Below are positions 51,662 through 61,108 of a stretch of DNA of 64,000 nt, piece by piece (the stretch's first letter is position 1; each line of letters begins with the position of its first letter). The position numbers were made by a program, and so were the translations under genes. The notes under the pieces were generated by a model. That model was not told the DNA's origin and searched no databases. It was given only the letters and a program-made list of their open reading frames with translations. The stretch lies in NCBI GenBank assembly GCA_023398495.1, contig JAEWSG010000045.1, positions 1 through 64,000 of the forward strand, read 5' to 3'. Origin of the DNA: Bacillota bacterium (lineage in GTDB: Bacteria; Bacillota; Clostridia; Acetivibrionales; Acetivibrionaceae).

Positions 51662-51924
51662 AAGTTTTGACAACCTCTTCATATCTTTTCTTAACGTCTA
51701 TCTTATGTCGAATAGTCCTTTTGAACCTGGAAGTTATACTGAATTCATTCCTTATCTTGACTATTATACTGTATATAACAAAATATTTCTACGAATTCAC
51801 CTGAAAATATTGTCCCTTCCAAAAATTTTTCAAATTAAAAAGGCAGGATTTATATTTTCCCACCCAAGGTTGCATAGACGAGCAAAGCAGCATATTTGAA
51901 ACAACCAGCCGATCATTTAGTTAT

Positions 51925-52410
51925 TTACTCTTCTTCATCCATCTCAAATTTTTCATTTCTGCCTGCAGATTTAAAATCCTTTTTTACTTTCAATTTCTTT
52001 TTAATCGTATCATTTGCCTTTTCAATCAAATCCGGAATAAGGTCAAGAATTTTCTCAACCGATGCATTTACATTTACAGGTAACAGCTTGATTTGCCCTT
52101 GTCCTACTACCATAAATGCCACCGGATTTATGCTTACACCGGCACCACTACCTCCGGCAAAAGGATGTTTACCACTTCCTTCTGCTTCAACTCCTTTACT
52201 GTTACCTTCATCACCTTCAACAACAACTTTGCAACAGGAATTGTATTCTCCTCCACCCGCAGCAAATCCGAAACTAACCTTAGAAATAGGTATTATTATC
52301 GTTCCATCGGGAGCCTGTACTGCATCGCCAACTATAGTGTTCACATCAACCATGTCCTTAATGCTTTCCATAGCTGTTGTCATAAGTCCCTGAATTGGAT
52401 GTTCCGCCAA
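51925..52410 (-). CDS. ytfJ: GerW family sporulation protein (YtfJ)
   Basis: A 161-residue protein of the GerW/YtfJ family needed for spore germination in Bacillus. It has IVGDAVQAPDGTIIIPISKVSFGFAAGGGEY, the Gly-rich AGGSGAGVSINPVAFMVVGQGQIKLLPV and an acidic tail (DEEE). TTG 52410 is supported by AGGTGG 8 nt upstream. It follows a DUF2953 gene by 32 bp, an arrangement common in clostridia. Confidence 0.9.
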   Translation of the reverse strand: MAEHPIQGLMTTAMESIKDMVDVNTIVGDAVQAPDGTIIIPISKVSFGFAAGGGEYNSCCKVVVEGDEGNSKGVEAEGSGKHPFAGGSGAGVSINPVAFMVVGQGQIKLLPVNVNASVEKILDLIPDLIEKANDTIKKKLKVKKDFKSAGRNEKFEMDEEE

Positions 52411-52442
52411 TTATATCACCACCTGTATAAAATTACTTAATG

Positions 52443-53105
52443 TTATCCGGCTACACTTTTTCTTGCTTCTATGAAACCGAATTTATTTCTGATAATGTTG
52501 ATTAGTATTATTAAACCAACAATTATAATGTGTCCAATTCTAACACTAAATATACAAAATAAATCAACTTTAAACTTTTTTCCCATATAATCCGGCTTTA
52601 TATTTATAGTCTTTTCCATAATATTTAGTTTGTTATGAAGAAAAGATACCAGCAAACCGACAGCCGACCAGCATAATCCGATAAGAACTGCTGTGTGGTG
52701 GGCATTATCCATACCTATTGAAATATTAATATCAATTTTCTTAATATGGAGTCGGCATTTCAGGTATTTGTATATGCGGCTAATGAGCATATTGTACTTG
52801 TTAAGGAGATTCCGAAACCTTTCAAATTTTGCAATTATATCGCCATATGCCGTTTTGTCCTTATTATTTGATACATCCTTTTCCTTTTTCCCTTTTTTCT
52901 TTATTTTACGGTACTTTATCCCCTTCTTACCTGCATCTAGCTTCGGAATCTCGTATTTATACTTTATTATTTTGTTCAATATAAAAAAAGACAGCACAAA
53001 ATGGTCGTTAATTCCTTGCCTGCTATACTCTACAACTATATTCAGTTTTACCAGACATATAATTAAAAATACCAAAACCAATATAATCACAATAATATAT
53101 AACAC
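52443..53105 (-). CDS. DUF2953 membrane-associated protein
   Basis: A 220-residue protein with an N-terminal transmembrane helix (LYIIVIILVLVFLIICLVKL), a basic region (KKGIKYRKIKKKGKKEKD) and the family's central block (LHIKKIDINISIGMDNAHHTAVLIGL), then a second hydrophobic stretch near the end (IGHIIIVGLIILINII). Length, membrane layout and its place directly upstream of ytfJ and downstream of scpAB match DUF2953. GTG start behind GAGGTGTG. Function unknown. Confidence 0.75.
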   Translation of the reverse strand: MLYIIVIILVLVFLIICLVKLNIVVEYSRQGINDHFVLSFFILNKIIKYKYEIPKLDAGKKGIKYRKIKKKGKKEKDVSNNKDKTAYGDIIAKFERFRNLLNKYNMLISRIYKYLKCRLHIKKIDINISIGMDNAHHTAVLIGLCWSAVGLLVSFLHNKLNIMEKTINIKPDYMGKKFKVDLFCIFSVRIGHIIIVGLIILINIIRNKFGFIEARKSVAG

Positions 53106-53147
53106 ATTATCACACCTCTTATTAGATATTTTTTCCTAAATAACAAA

Positions 53148-53176
53148 AATAATACACCCCTTAAGAGTGTATTATT
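53148..53176 (-). terminator. Terminator after scpB
   Basis: A 10-bp perfect stem AATAATACAC/GTGTATTATT followed on the minus strand by TTTTTGTTATTT, 15 bp after the scpB stop. Confidence 0.75.
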
Positions 53177-53191
53177 AGATATTTATGGAAT

Positions 53192-53788
53192 TCAATCATC
53201 CGTGTCCATACCATTTGATTCAGTATTTGATTGAGCATTAACTCCTGATGTCGTTTCACTCATCTCGTGAATTTCGTTCATTTCAAATATTGGCAAGTCA
53301 CTGTCTGATCTGTAACCAAAGCTTCTGAAGAATTCTTCAGTGGTTTCATATAATATCGGTTTACCGGGTGCATCTAATCTTCCGGCCTCCTTAACAAGGT
53401 TTTTGTCTACAAGCTTTGTGACAGCACTATCGGAATTAACTCCTCTGATCTGTTCTATCTTTGCCTTTGTAATAGGCCTGTTGTAAGCTATAATGGCAAG
53501 TGTCTCAAACGCTGCCTGTGATAATCCGCTCTTTTGTTTTGGCTCAAATAACACTTTCACATATTCATACAATTCAGGCTTTGAACACAATTGATAGCCA
53601 TTGCTGATCTCCCTGATAGTAATACCTCTTGAAGGATTATTGTTATAATTTACAACCATATTGTTTATAGCAAGCCTGGCAGCCTTTTTATCAATACCTG
53701 CTATCTCACATATTTTTTCCAAAGATAATCTGTCACCCGAAGCAAAAAGAAGACCTTCAATTATTCCTTCAAGTTTTTTTGAATCCAT
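53192..53788 (-). CDS. scpB: Segregation and condensation protein B
   Basis: A 198-residue kleisin-associated protein, KITE family, two winged-helix domains. Family stretches: IIEGLLFASGDRLSLEKI, GITIREISNGYQLCSKPE, LSQAAFETLAIIAYNRPITKAKIEQIRGVNSDSAV and LDAPGKPILYETTEEFFRSFG. It binds ScpA and Smc in chromosome condensation. The last 30 residues are acidic and variable. GGAGG before ATG; next after scpA (46 bp). Confidence 0.95.
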   Translation of the reverse strand: MDSKKLEGIIEGLLFASGDRLSLEKICEIAGIDKKAARLAINNMVVNYNNNPSRGITIREISNGYQLCSKPELYEYVKVLFEPKQKSGLSQAAFETLAIIAYNRPITKAKIEQIRGVNSDSAVTKLVDKNLVKEAGRLDAPGKPILYETTEEFFRSFGYRSDSDLPIFEMNEIHEMSETTSGVNAQSNTESNGMDTDD

Positions 53789-53834
53789 GTGGGCTTTTCC
53801 TCCAAATACAGTGCTTTTCCATCAATAACACATC

Positions 53835-54623
53835 TTAATTCTCAGCAGCAATTTTCTCTTCATCAAAATCTTCAAGGTTTTCGTCCATTCTTTGGACAAC
53901 AATTTCAGCAAACTGAGCATTCTGAATAATTGAAACTTTTTTTAGTTTTGCAAGTTCCAATATTGCCAGAAACCCAGTAACCACCTCAAGCTTTGACTTG
54001 GTGGCAATTGAAAACAAATCCGAAAACCTGAAATACGCCTTATTGATAAGAGTTTTTATTACCTCTCTTATCTTACTTTTAAGGGACACCTTCTCAACTT
54101 GAAGTATCTGAGTCATTTTCCCTACATTCTTGTTCATCTTTCGTTCATTTCGCTCAATCAGATTTACATATACTCTTTTGAGCTCATCATAAGAGAGTTC
54201 TATAGGCTCGTCCTCTCTTTTTATATCGATTTCTTCAGGCTGCCTGTAGCATACCTTTTCCCACTCTTTTTCCCTGACCCTTAAAACTTCTGTAAACTGC
54301 TTATACTTTTTGTACTCAACAAGCTTTAATATAAGCTCTTCTCTTGGGTCAACTTCCTCTTCCTTATTTTGCTTGGTGCTCGGAAGCAAAAGTTTTGATT
54401 TTATGTGCAAAAGTGTGGCAGCCATAACCAAAAACTCGCTTGCCACTTCTAAATCCATTTCCTGCATCTCAAAAAGATAGTCCATGTACTGATCTGTTAT
54501 CTCATTTATCGGGATATCATATATATCCACCTGATTCTTTTCAATCAGGTGGAATAAAAGATCAAAGGGACCTTCAAAATTCTGTATTTTTATTGTACAA
54601 GCTTTAGATAAAACACTTTCCAA
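53835..54623 (-). CDS. scpA: Segregation and condensation protein A
   Basis: A 262-residue kleisin of the Smc-ScpAB condensin. Clear motifs: FEGPFDLLFHLIEKNQVDIYDIPINEITDQYMDYL (N-terminal Smc-binding bundle), ASEFLVMAATLLHIKSKLLLP, DPREELILKLVEYKKYK and the C-terminal winged helix SDLFSIATKSKLEVVTGFLAILELAKLKKV. Start is uncertain: TTG 54623 has GGTGG with good spacing, while three GTG codons lie just upstream. Confidence 0.93.
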   Translation of the reverse strand: MESVLSKACTIKIQNFEGPFDLLFHLIEKNQVDIYDIPINEITDQYMDYLFEMQEMDLEVASEFLVMAATLLHIKSKLLLPSTKQNKEEEVDPREELILKLVEYKKYKQFTEVLRVREKEWEKVCYRQPEEIDIKREDEPIELSYDELKRVYVNLIERNERKMNKNVGKMTQILQVEKVSLKSKIREVIKTLINKAYFRFSDLFSIATKSKLEVVTGFLAILELAKLKKVSIIQNAQFAEIVVQRMDENLEDFDEEKIAAEN

Positions 54624-54676
54624 AAAATCCACCACCACTCTAAAAGGATAGTAGAACCACTATTACCTGATGAGAA

Positions 54677-55669
54677 CTACATAAAATCTATCTTCATTGC
54701 GCTTCTTACATCTTCCATGGTCTTCTTTGCTGCATTTTCCGCCCTCTTATTACCTTCATGAAGTACTTCCTTTACTATTTCAGGTTTTTCAAGTATCTTC
54801 TGCCTTCTTTCATATATTGGTCCTAAATATTCAGCCATTTTATCTGCAAGATTTCTCTTACACTGGACGCAACCAATTTTTCCCCCTCTACACTGCTCTT
54901 CAATTTGAGGTATTTCACTTTCATTGAACACCTTGTGGAAAGAGAACACTGTACATACTTCAGGATGCCCCGGATCATCCTTTTTGATTCTTGCCGGGTC
55001 AGTAACCATTGTGCTCACTTTTTTTCTCACAGTATCAGGACTGTCAGAAATTGCAATGGTATTTCCATAGCTCTTGCTCATCTTTCTTCCATCAGTTCCT
55101 GGAAGAACTTTTGCTTTTGTCAATATAGGCTGAGGTTCCGGGAAAACTTCTCCATAAAAGAAATTAAAGCGCCTTGCAACTTCTCTGGTCAGCTCAAGGT
55201 GCGGCAACTGATCCTCACCAACCGGTACAAACCCTGCTTTGTATATAAGGATATCTGCCGCCTGAAGATTAGGGTAACCCAAAAATCCGTAGGTAGTTAT
55301 ATTTTTATCCTTCATTTGGTTTAACTGATCCTTGTAAGTCGGACAACGCAGCAACCATGATAACGGAGTGGTCATTGAAAACAACAAATGAAGCTCCGCA
55401 TGCTCCTTAACTTTTGACTGCAAAAATATTGTGCATTTTTCCGGGTCAAGTCCTGCACTTATCCAATCTATAACCAAATCGTTTATGTTATTCTTTATTT
55501 CCGAAGTATCTTCATATCCGGTAGTCAGGGCATGCCAATCAGCAACAAAAAAGAAGCAATCATAATCATCCTGTAATTTCACCCAATTTTCAAGTGCACC
55601 AAAATAATTCCCAAGATGTAATGCTCCCGTTGGTCTCATGCCACTCAATATTGTACCTTTTTTCACCAC
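54677..55669 (-). CDS. trpS: Tryptophanyl-tRNA synthetase
   Basis: A 330-residue class I aminoacyl-tRNA synthetase charging tRNA-Trp. HIGH-type motif MRPTGALHLGNYFGALENW, KMSKS in DGRKMSKSYGN, plus ADWHALTTGY, PTYKDQLNQMKDKN and GEDQLPHLELTREVARRF. It includes CRGGKIGCVQCKRNL, Cys-rich as in some family members. GTG start behind AGGAGAG. No T-box core was seen in the 183 bp upstream, so a T-box riboswitch is unlikely. Confidence 0.96.
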   Translation of the reverse strand: MVKKGTILSGMRPTGALHLGNYFGALENWVKLQDDYDCFFFVADWHALTTGYEDTSEIKNNINDLVIDWISAGLDPEKCTIFLQSKVKEHAELHLLFSMTTPLSWLLRCPTYKDQLNQMKDKNITTYGFLGYPNLQAADILIYKAGFVPVGEDQLPHLELTREVARRFNFFYGEVFPEPQPILTKAKVLPGTDGRKMSKSYGNTIAISDSPDTVRKKVSTMVTDPARIKKDDPGHPEVCTVFSFHKVFNESEIPQIEEQCRGGKIGCVQCKRNLADKMAEYLGPIYERRQKILEKPEIVKEVLHEGNKRAENAAKKTMEDVRSAMKIDFM

Positions 55670-55852
55670 AAATTCACTCTCCTGTTGTTGAAAATCTTAT
55701 AGAACATTTCAAAACATTATTTGCTGGTAATGACTATTTGAAATGCTAATAGCAATGTTATCTCTGATAAACACCATTAATAAATTATATCTTTTTTTTA
55801 ATACAAAGTCTAATTAATTTTTGTCTTAAGTTTTTCATATATAGTAAAACAG

Positions 55853-56509
55853 TTACAATAACAATTTAACAATAGGGACAACTACAAACATTATAGCCGT
55901 TTGAACAATATCAATCAGAGGACTTATAATTCTTCCTAATATACCTGTAAACATAAGGATAACAAATGCAATTGTTATGTAATTCTCGTACTCAAGCAAT
56001 TTAAAGTACTGCCTTGAAGGCAATATCCCCGATAGAATTTTAGAACCATCAAGAGGTGGTACAGGCAGCATATTGAATATTCCGAGAATTATATTCATAT
56101 TAAATCCAATATAACAAAACATAAACAAAAAATTCATCCATCCGGTTCTACCATAGCCTTTTAACAATATATATTGATAAGGAAATGCAAAAAGCAATGC
56201 CAAAATCAAATTTGACAAAGGCCCTGCAAGGCTTGACAGCATCATACCCTTTTTACGATCCTTGAAGTACATTGCATTGACTGGTACCGGCCTGGCCCAA
56301 CCAAAAGAAGTAAACAAAATCATTATTGTACCTAATGGATCAAGGTGTTTTAACGGATTTAGTGTAAGCCTTCCCTGATTTGCAGCGGTATCGTCTCCTA
56401 AAAGTTTTGCAGAATACGCATGTGAAAACTCATGCACCGTAATTGATATTGTAAATATCAAAAAAGATATCAAAAACAACAAGGGGGCTTTAGGCAAGTA
56501 ATTTATCAT
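55853..56509 (-). CDS. Site-2 protease family (M50) membrane protein
   Basis: A 218-residue membrane metalloprotease, YwhC-like. The zinc site HEFSHAYSA lies in the first helices (ITVHEFSHAYSAKLLGDDTAANQGRLTLNPLKHLDPLGTI is the family stretch, positions 24-63), and the distal Asp motif is in NMLPVPPLDGSKIL. Four to five hydrophobic spans. It starts 1 nt after the CCA gene ends, so they are co-translated. Confidence 0.9.
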   Translation of the reverse strand: MINYLPKAPLLFLISFLIFTISITVHEFSHAYSAKLLGDDTAANQGRLTLNPLKHLDPLGTIMILFTSFGWARPVPVNAMYFKDRKKGMMLSSLAGPLSNLILALLFAFPYQYILLKGYGRTGWMNFLFMFCYIGFNMNIILGIFNMLPVPPLDGSKILSGILPSRQYFKLLEYENYITIAFVILMFTGILGRIISPLIDIVQTAIMFVVVPIVKLLL

Positions 56510-56510
56510 A

Positions 56511-59144
56511 CTATTTCTCCTTATCTTTTATGTTCATCTTTACAAACTCTATTTCTTCGTTACGAGTAAATATTTTACCATTAATTTTCTCTTTAAGCAC
56601 TATTTCCAGAATGTTTTTAATTTCGGGACCTGGACTAATTCCCAGTTCTATGATGTCCCTGCCTGTTATTTCCGGCTTTATCTGGCTTAAGTTATTGAGA
56701 TACAAAAGCACGGCTTCTTTGACCTTGACATCATACATCAGGTTTATCACATACAGGCTTTCTATGGATAATTGTCTAAACACCAGAAAAATGTCATAGT
56801 TTGAAAATTCACTTCCCTGCAGTAATCCAGGAAGCTTTGAATCCCTGACCCTGATAAATCCAAGTATTTCATCAGTGTATTCTTTTGTAAGCCTTAGTCT
56901 GTCTGCCAATGATGGTACCTTGTCTATACAAATATTTGAAAACAGCATCAGAACATATACAAGGATTTTATCAATAATTTTCTTATTAATCAAGTTGTTA
57001 TAAAACTCTTCATAATGCTTGTCCGAATTTTCAATTAGTGTTTTTAATTCCTCAGACAACACTATTTCAGGATAAATTTTTTCAAGCAGTCCTAATTCCT
57101 GCATTCTGTAAAGCATTATAACGGTATTTTTTTCCTTGAGCATATAAAGGAATTCAGAATTTATTCTCTCCCTGCTCAATTTGTCTAAAACACCACTATT
57201 TATGGCATCTGTTGCAAAATCCTCAGTTTTTTCATCCATTTTAAAACCGTATCTCTGTTCAAACCTTACAGCCCTCATTATCCTTGTCGGATCTTCAACA
57301 AAACTGAGATTGTACAATATTCTTATAACACCATCGTAGAGGTCTCTTCTCCCTCCATAAAAATCAATAATTTTACCGAATTCACTGCTATTTAACTTCA
57401 TCGCAATGCAATTTATTGTAAAATCCCTTCTGAAGAGGTCATCCTTTATTGATCCCCTTTCTATTACAGGAAGTGCACCTGGAAATTCATAGTATTCTTT
57501 TCTGGCAGTTACTAAGTCAATCTTAAGATCATCAGCCAATACAATATATGCCGTCTGAAACTTTTCATGCTCTGTCAGCACCGCTTCAGCCCTCTTTGAA
57601 ATCTTCCGGGCAAAGTCTATCGCATCCCCTTCCACAACTATATCAATATCAAGGTTTTCAACCCCAAGTATGAGATCTCTTACAAAACCCCCGACTACAT
57701 ATATGTTTACACCTTCTTCATCAGCAACACTACCTGCTGAAGCTAAAACTTCCTTGATTCTCGGCAAAAGCCCGTCAAGCTTGTAGGACAGGTTTTCAAT
57801 GGTATATTCCTTTCCTATTTCATTCCTACTGCTTCCTGGCATATTCTGCTTTTTATACTTACCTCCATATAGTGTTCTTATTACATCGGTACGAGTCACA
57901 ATTCCTATAATCTCATTGTCCTTCAAAACAGGGAGCCTTCCAATATCATGCTCTGCAAATAGCTCTTGCACCTCTTTTAAAGGCTCATCAAAAGCAATGG
58001 TTACAACTCTTTTTGACATATAACCTTTTACAGGGGAGTTCCCATACCCGTGAACCCTTGCTTTATCTATATCACGTCTTGAAATTATACCGGCAATTTT
58101 ATTGTCACTAACTACAGGCATACCAGAGTGTCCATACTTTATCATAATGTCATAAGCTTCATCAATTGTAGTATCAACCGGCACTGTTTTTACAGGGGAA
58201 CTCATTATATCCCAAGCTTTGATAACAGGACTAAGATTAGTTTTAAGGGTCTTTGTTATATCTGAATGTATTTTTGCAAGATCTGCTTCATCGGATTTTG
58301 CAGAACCCGCACCTTTATGGCCACCGCCTCCTAATAGTTTCATTATTATGCTCAGGTCAATCTCTTCTCTGACACTTCTTCCTATTATGTAGGTCTTATT
58401 TTTCATCCTCATAATGGAAAACAGAGCATCGAAATCCCGTTCTTCAAGGATTTTTCTGGTAAGATAGGCTGCATCATCCACATAGTAATCCATTTTTACT
58501 AAGGAAAAGCCCACCTCAAATCCATTTATGGAATCTACAACAATATTTTTATTAAGTAACAGTGACAATTCCTGCTGACCTTCTGATAATCGGTTTATAA
58601 CCAGACTTTCGATAACCGAGAGGTTAGCTTCTTTCTCAAGTAAGTATGCCAACGCATAGGCATCCCTGTAAGTAGTACCAGAAAAGATCAGCGAATTTGT
58701 ATCCACATAAATTCCCAATGCAATTATAGTTGCCTCAACCGGAGACACTTCTATTCCTTTTTCAATAATTTCTTCTACAAGTATGGTGGTATTAGCCCCC
58801 ACCTCTTCAACCTTCATGAAGGGTGAAGTTATTTCATCCGCACACAAAATGTGGTGGTCATAAATTATAGTTTCAATTCCACGCTTTGATACACATTCAC
58901 TGAATTTACCAATTCTAGATAATGAATGGGTATCTACAATTATTATTCTGGTAAGCTTTTCGCATTCAACTTCATTGGCTTCAACAAAATTGAATATGTC
59001 CATATACATATTTATAAATTCTCTGACATCTCTTCCGATATTGCCCGGTAGAACCAACTGTGCTTCCGGATATAGTTTTCTTGCAGCAAGCATGGAAGCC
59101 AGACAATCAAAGTCAGTATTGTTATGTCCGATAATTATCTCCAT
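56511..59144 (-). CDS. DHH-CBS-CBS-tRNA nucleotidyltransferase fusion
   Basis: An 877-residue fusion. N-terminal DHH phosphoesterase (IIGHNNTDFDCLASML, IIYDHHI) with DHHA1 domain (GGGGHKGAGSA at about 273); two CBS domains (DIMSSPVKTVPVD..., MSKRVVTIAFDEPL...); then a class II nucleotidyltransferase (IYVVGGFVRDLILGVENLDIDIVVEGDA, RRDFTINCIAMKL, DPTRIMRAVRFEQRYGF) and an RNA-binding C-terminus. Such fusions act as CCA- or A-adding enzymes in Clostridia, Aquifex and others; the DHH/CBS half may degrade or sense nucleotides. Follows the M28 peptidase by 10 bp. Confidence 0.9.
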   Translation of the reverse strand: MEIIIGHNNTDFDCLASMLAARKLYPEAQLVLPGNIGRDVREFINMYMDIFNFVEANEVECEKLTRIIIVDTHSLSRIGKFSECVSKRGIETIIYDHHILCADEITSPFMKVEEVGANTTILVEEIIEKGIEVSPVEATIIALGIYVDTNSLIFSGTTYRDAYALAYLLEKEANLSVIESLVINRLSEGQQELSLLLNKNIVVDSINGFEVGFSLVKMDYYVDDAAYLTRKILEERDFDALFSIMRMKNKTYIIGRSVREEIDLSIIMKLLGGGGHKGAGSAKSDEADLAKIHSDITKTLKTNLSPVIKAWDIMSSPVKTVPVDTTIDEAYDIMIKYGHSGMPVVSDNKIAGIISRRDIDKARVHGYGNSPVKGYMSKRVVTIAFDEPLKEVQELFAEHDIGRLPVLKDNEIIGIVTRTDVIRTLYGGKYKKQNMPGSSRNEIGKEYTIENLSYKLDGLLPRIKEVLASAGSVADEEGVNIYVVGGFVRDLILGVENLDIDIVVEGDAIDFARKISKRAEAVLTEHEKFQTAYIVLADDLKIDLVTARKEYYEFPGALPVIERGSIKDDLFRRDFTINCIAMKLNSSEFGKIIDFYGGRRDLYDGVIRILYNLSFVEDPTRIMRAVRFEQRYGFKMDEKTEDFATDAINSGVLDKLSRERINSEFLYMLKEKNTVIMLYRMQELGLLEKIYPEIVLSEELKTLIENSDKHYEEFYNNLINKKIIDKILVYVLMLFSNICIDKVPSLADRLRLTKEYTDEILGFIRVRDSKLPGLLQGSEFSNYDIFLVFRQLSIESLYVINLMYDVKVKEAVLLYLNNLSQIKPEITGRDIIELGISPGPEIKNILEIVLKEKINGKIFTRNEEIEFVKMNIKDKEK

Positions 59145-59154
59145 AATTTCACTC

Positions 59155-60990
59155 CTAAATAACTTCTCTGTTTTTCTTCCTTTTGGGCATACCTGGCGTA
59201 CTGATTACATATACAAAAGTAAAAGTCACTAAAAGACTATAGACAAATAATATTACTGCACTTTTTATTGACATTATATCAAATACATACGATTCCATAC
59301 ATGTAATTAACAAAGTCGTCTGAATTGAAAACCAAACCAATAACACAATTATCCACACAACTCTTGATGCAACATTTTTATACCCTACCCTGCCCATTAA
59401 AAGTAAAGGTGTCCCGACAAGTATCATTGCAACAAACACATTCAAATATATTGTAACCGCAAAAAATAAGATTGTATAAAGACTGTTAAGCAGCACCCTC
59501 TGGCACTTTGTAATCTCAATATAGTTATCTCTTTTACCCCTCAATAATATGGTTCTCAATATAACAATGGTCAAAACTCCCAGAAAACTAACCAAAGCCC
59601 ACATTAGTGCTAAAATAATAATGTTGAATTCTGCAGCAAATTCATACCTCAACACCTGCCATATAAACCCGGAATATGCTGATATTGCTATAGCTGAAAT
59701 AATCCATGGCAGCTCACTTTTCAAAAATTCAATAAAAACCCCTGGATTCTTAACTGAATCCCTAGAATTAATAAACCACAAAACAATACAGGCAATCAAC
59801 AATAATACTACAAACATTGATATAAGACGGAAATCGAGATACTTGTTATCTGCTATAACATAAAGATTGCTTTTTAGCTCAGTCGGAAAATCATTTAGTT
59901 CAATACTTTTTATATACTGTTCTGAAAGCTTACCTATGAAATCAAGAGTGTCTTCACTTATATTTGAAATAGTATCCATCTTTGTATGGAATACATCTTC
60001 AGGGTCTACCCTGTCATTGGTATTGGCTGCAATAAAGCCAACAGCCGGTATGTTTCTATCTACAAACGGCCCTGAATCGGTATTGACATCGCCGGAAACC
60101 CTTTGGGATACCATTTTATTTAGCAATGGTGTAAAAACACTCAGACTTGAACTATCAAACCCACCCTCGTTGTCTAAATAGTACTCGCTCCTTCCGCTTT
60201 TTCTTATAAGGTTATTGGCAAGAGCCGTTGTCCAAAGCGGTGAAGCACCCTTAGCACTCGCGTACTGATAAAGTCCTACAGTATTTGCATGCTTATAACC
60301 TACGCAATCAAGAATCATTGCCATTTTAACATTTTTGAGCGAATGTTTTTGAGCAAATGCTTCAGAGCCTTTTAGCCCTATTTCTTCACCGTCAAAAGAA
60401 ATAAACATGTATGTATAATAGTGATCTTCATCTGTTAATACCCTCGCAAGCTCAAGCATTGATGCAGTACCGGACGCATTATCCTGTGCCCCTTCTATTG
60501 TACCATAAGTGTCTCTGTGAGCTCCTATAATAATTGTTTCACTACTTTTACCAATACTAATTCCTATAACGTTTATTCCTTTTACTTTTTCAAACATTCC
60601 ATTCATGCTGAAGCTATCAAGGTCAATAGTTGAAGCTTTCTCTTCCTCCGTTGAATCCTCTGCCATTTCGCTCATTGTTGCGTTTATAAGCTTTTCGGGT
60701 GACCGGCATGAAAATTGCTCGGTATACGTTTTGAGACCTATATTTTCAAACTCCTGTGCCATCCAATTAGCAGAAGCTTCGGCATTTTCACTTCCAATCG
60801 ATCTTTCAGGAAAACTACTTGCAATATACTTGATATCTTCGTAAGCTCTAGTGGCTGAAAATTCGAGTGCACCGTCATAGGTTTGAGTTTCCGGTAAAGC
60901 TTTAAGCCAAGCATTATTGAAAAAAATTGGAACAGAAATTATAACAACTGCATAAACTGCTAAATAAGCAAGTATTTTTTTAACGTTCAT
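59155..60990 (-). CDS. M28 family membrane-anchored aminopeptidase
   Basis: A 611-residue protein. An N-terminal anchor (ILAYLAVYAVVIISVPIFF) is followed by an extracellular M28 metallopeptidase (about 35-380) with zinc ligands in GAHRDTYGTIEGAQDNASGTASMLELA, FDGEEIGLKGSEAFA and FHTKMDT. The C-terminal third holds about six membrane spans (VLLLIACIVLWFI, IIILALMWALVSFLGVLTIVIL and others). ATG 60990 follows GGGAGG; an upstream ATG would precede the ribosome site. Start of the operon with CCA and M50 genes. Confidence 0.88.
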   Translation of the reverse strand: MNVKKILAYLAVYAVVIISVPIFFNNAWLKALPETQTYDGALEFSATRAYEDIKYIASSFPERSIGSENAEASANWMAQEFENIGLKTYTEQFSCRSPEKLINATMSEMAEDSTEEEKASTIDLDSFSMNGMFEKVKGINVIGISIGKSSETIIIGAHRDTYGTIEGAQDNASGTASMLELARVLTDEDHYYTYMFISFDGEEIGLKGSEAFAQKHSLKNVKMAMILDCVGYKHANTVGLYQYASAKGASPLWTTALANNLIRKSGRSEYYLDNEGGFDSSSLSVFTPLLNKMVSQRVSGDVNTDSGPFVDRNIPAVGFIAANTNDRVDPEDVFHTKMDTISNISEDTLDFIGKLSEQYIKSIELNDFPTELKSNLYVIADNKYLDFRLISMFVVLLLIACIVLWFINSRDSVKNPGVFIEFLKSELPWIISAIAISAYSGFIWQVLRYEFAAEFNIIILALMWALVSFLGVLTIVILRTILLRGKRDNYIEITKCQRVLLNSLYTILFFAVTIYLNVFVAMILVGTPLLLMGRVGYKNVASRVVWIIVLLVWFSIQTTLLITCMESYVFDIMSIKSAVILFVYSLLVTFTFVYVISTPGMPKRKKNREVI

Positions 60991-61053
60991 TTTTCCTCCC
61001 AAAAAATGTTTTACTCTATAATACATCAATTATAGCAGATGTATGACAAAAAA

Positions 61054-61085
61054 GAGCACTTAAATTATCTGTAATTTAGGTGCCC
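61054..61085 (-). terminator. Terminator of lysA
   Basis: 14-bp arms (GAGCACTTAAATTA with TAATTTAGGTGCCC) with two mismatches, loop TCTG, then TTTTTTGTC on the minus strand. It lies 23 bp after the lysA stop, ahead of the M28 operon. Confidence 0.75.
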
Positions 61086-61108
61086 TTTACCTCTTTTATT
61101 ATTTAATT

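Noticed and set aside
55670..55852. T-box riboswitch before trpS
   Set aside because: The conserved T-box core (AGGGTGGNACCGCG) is absent on the relevant strand and the region is short and AT-rich.
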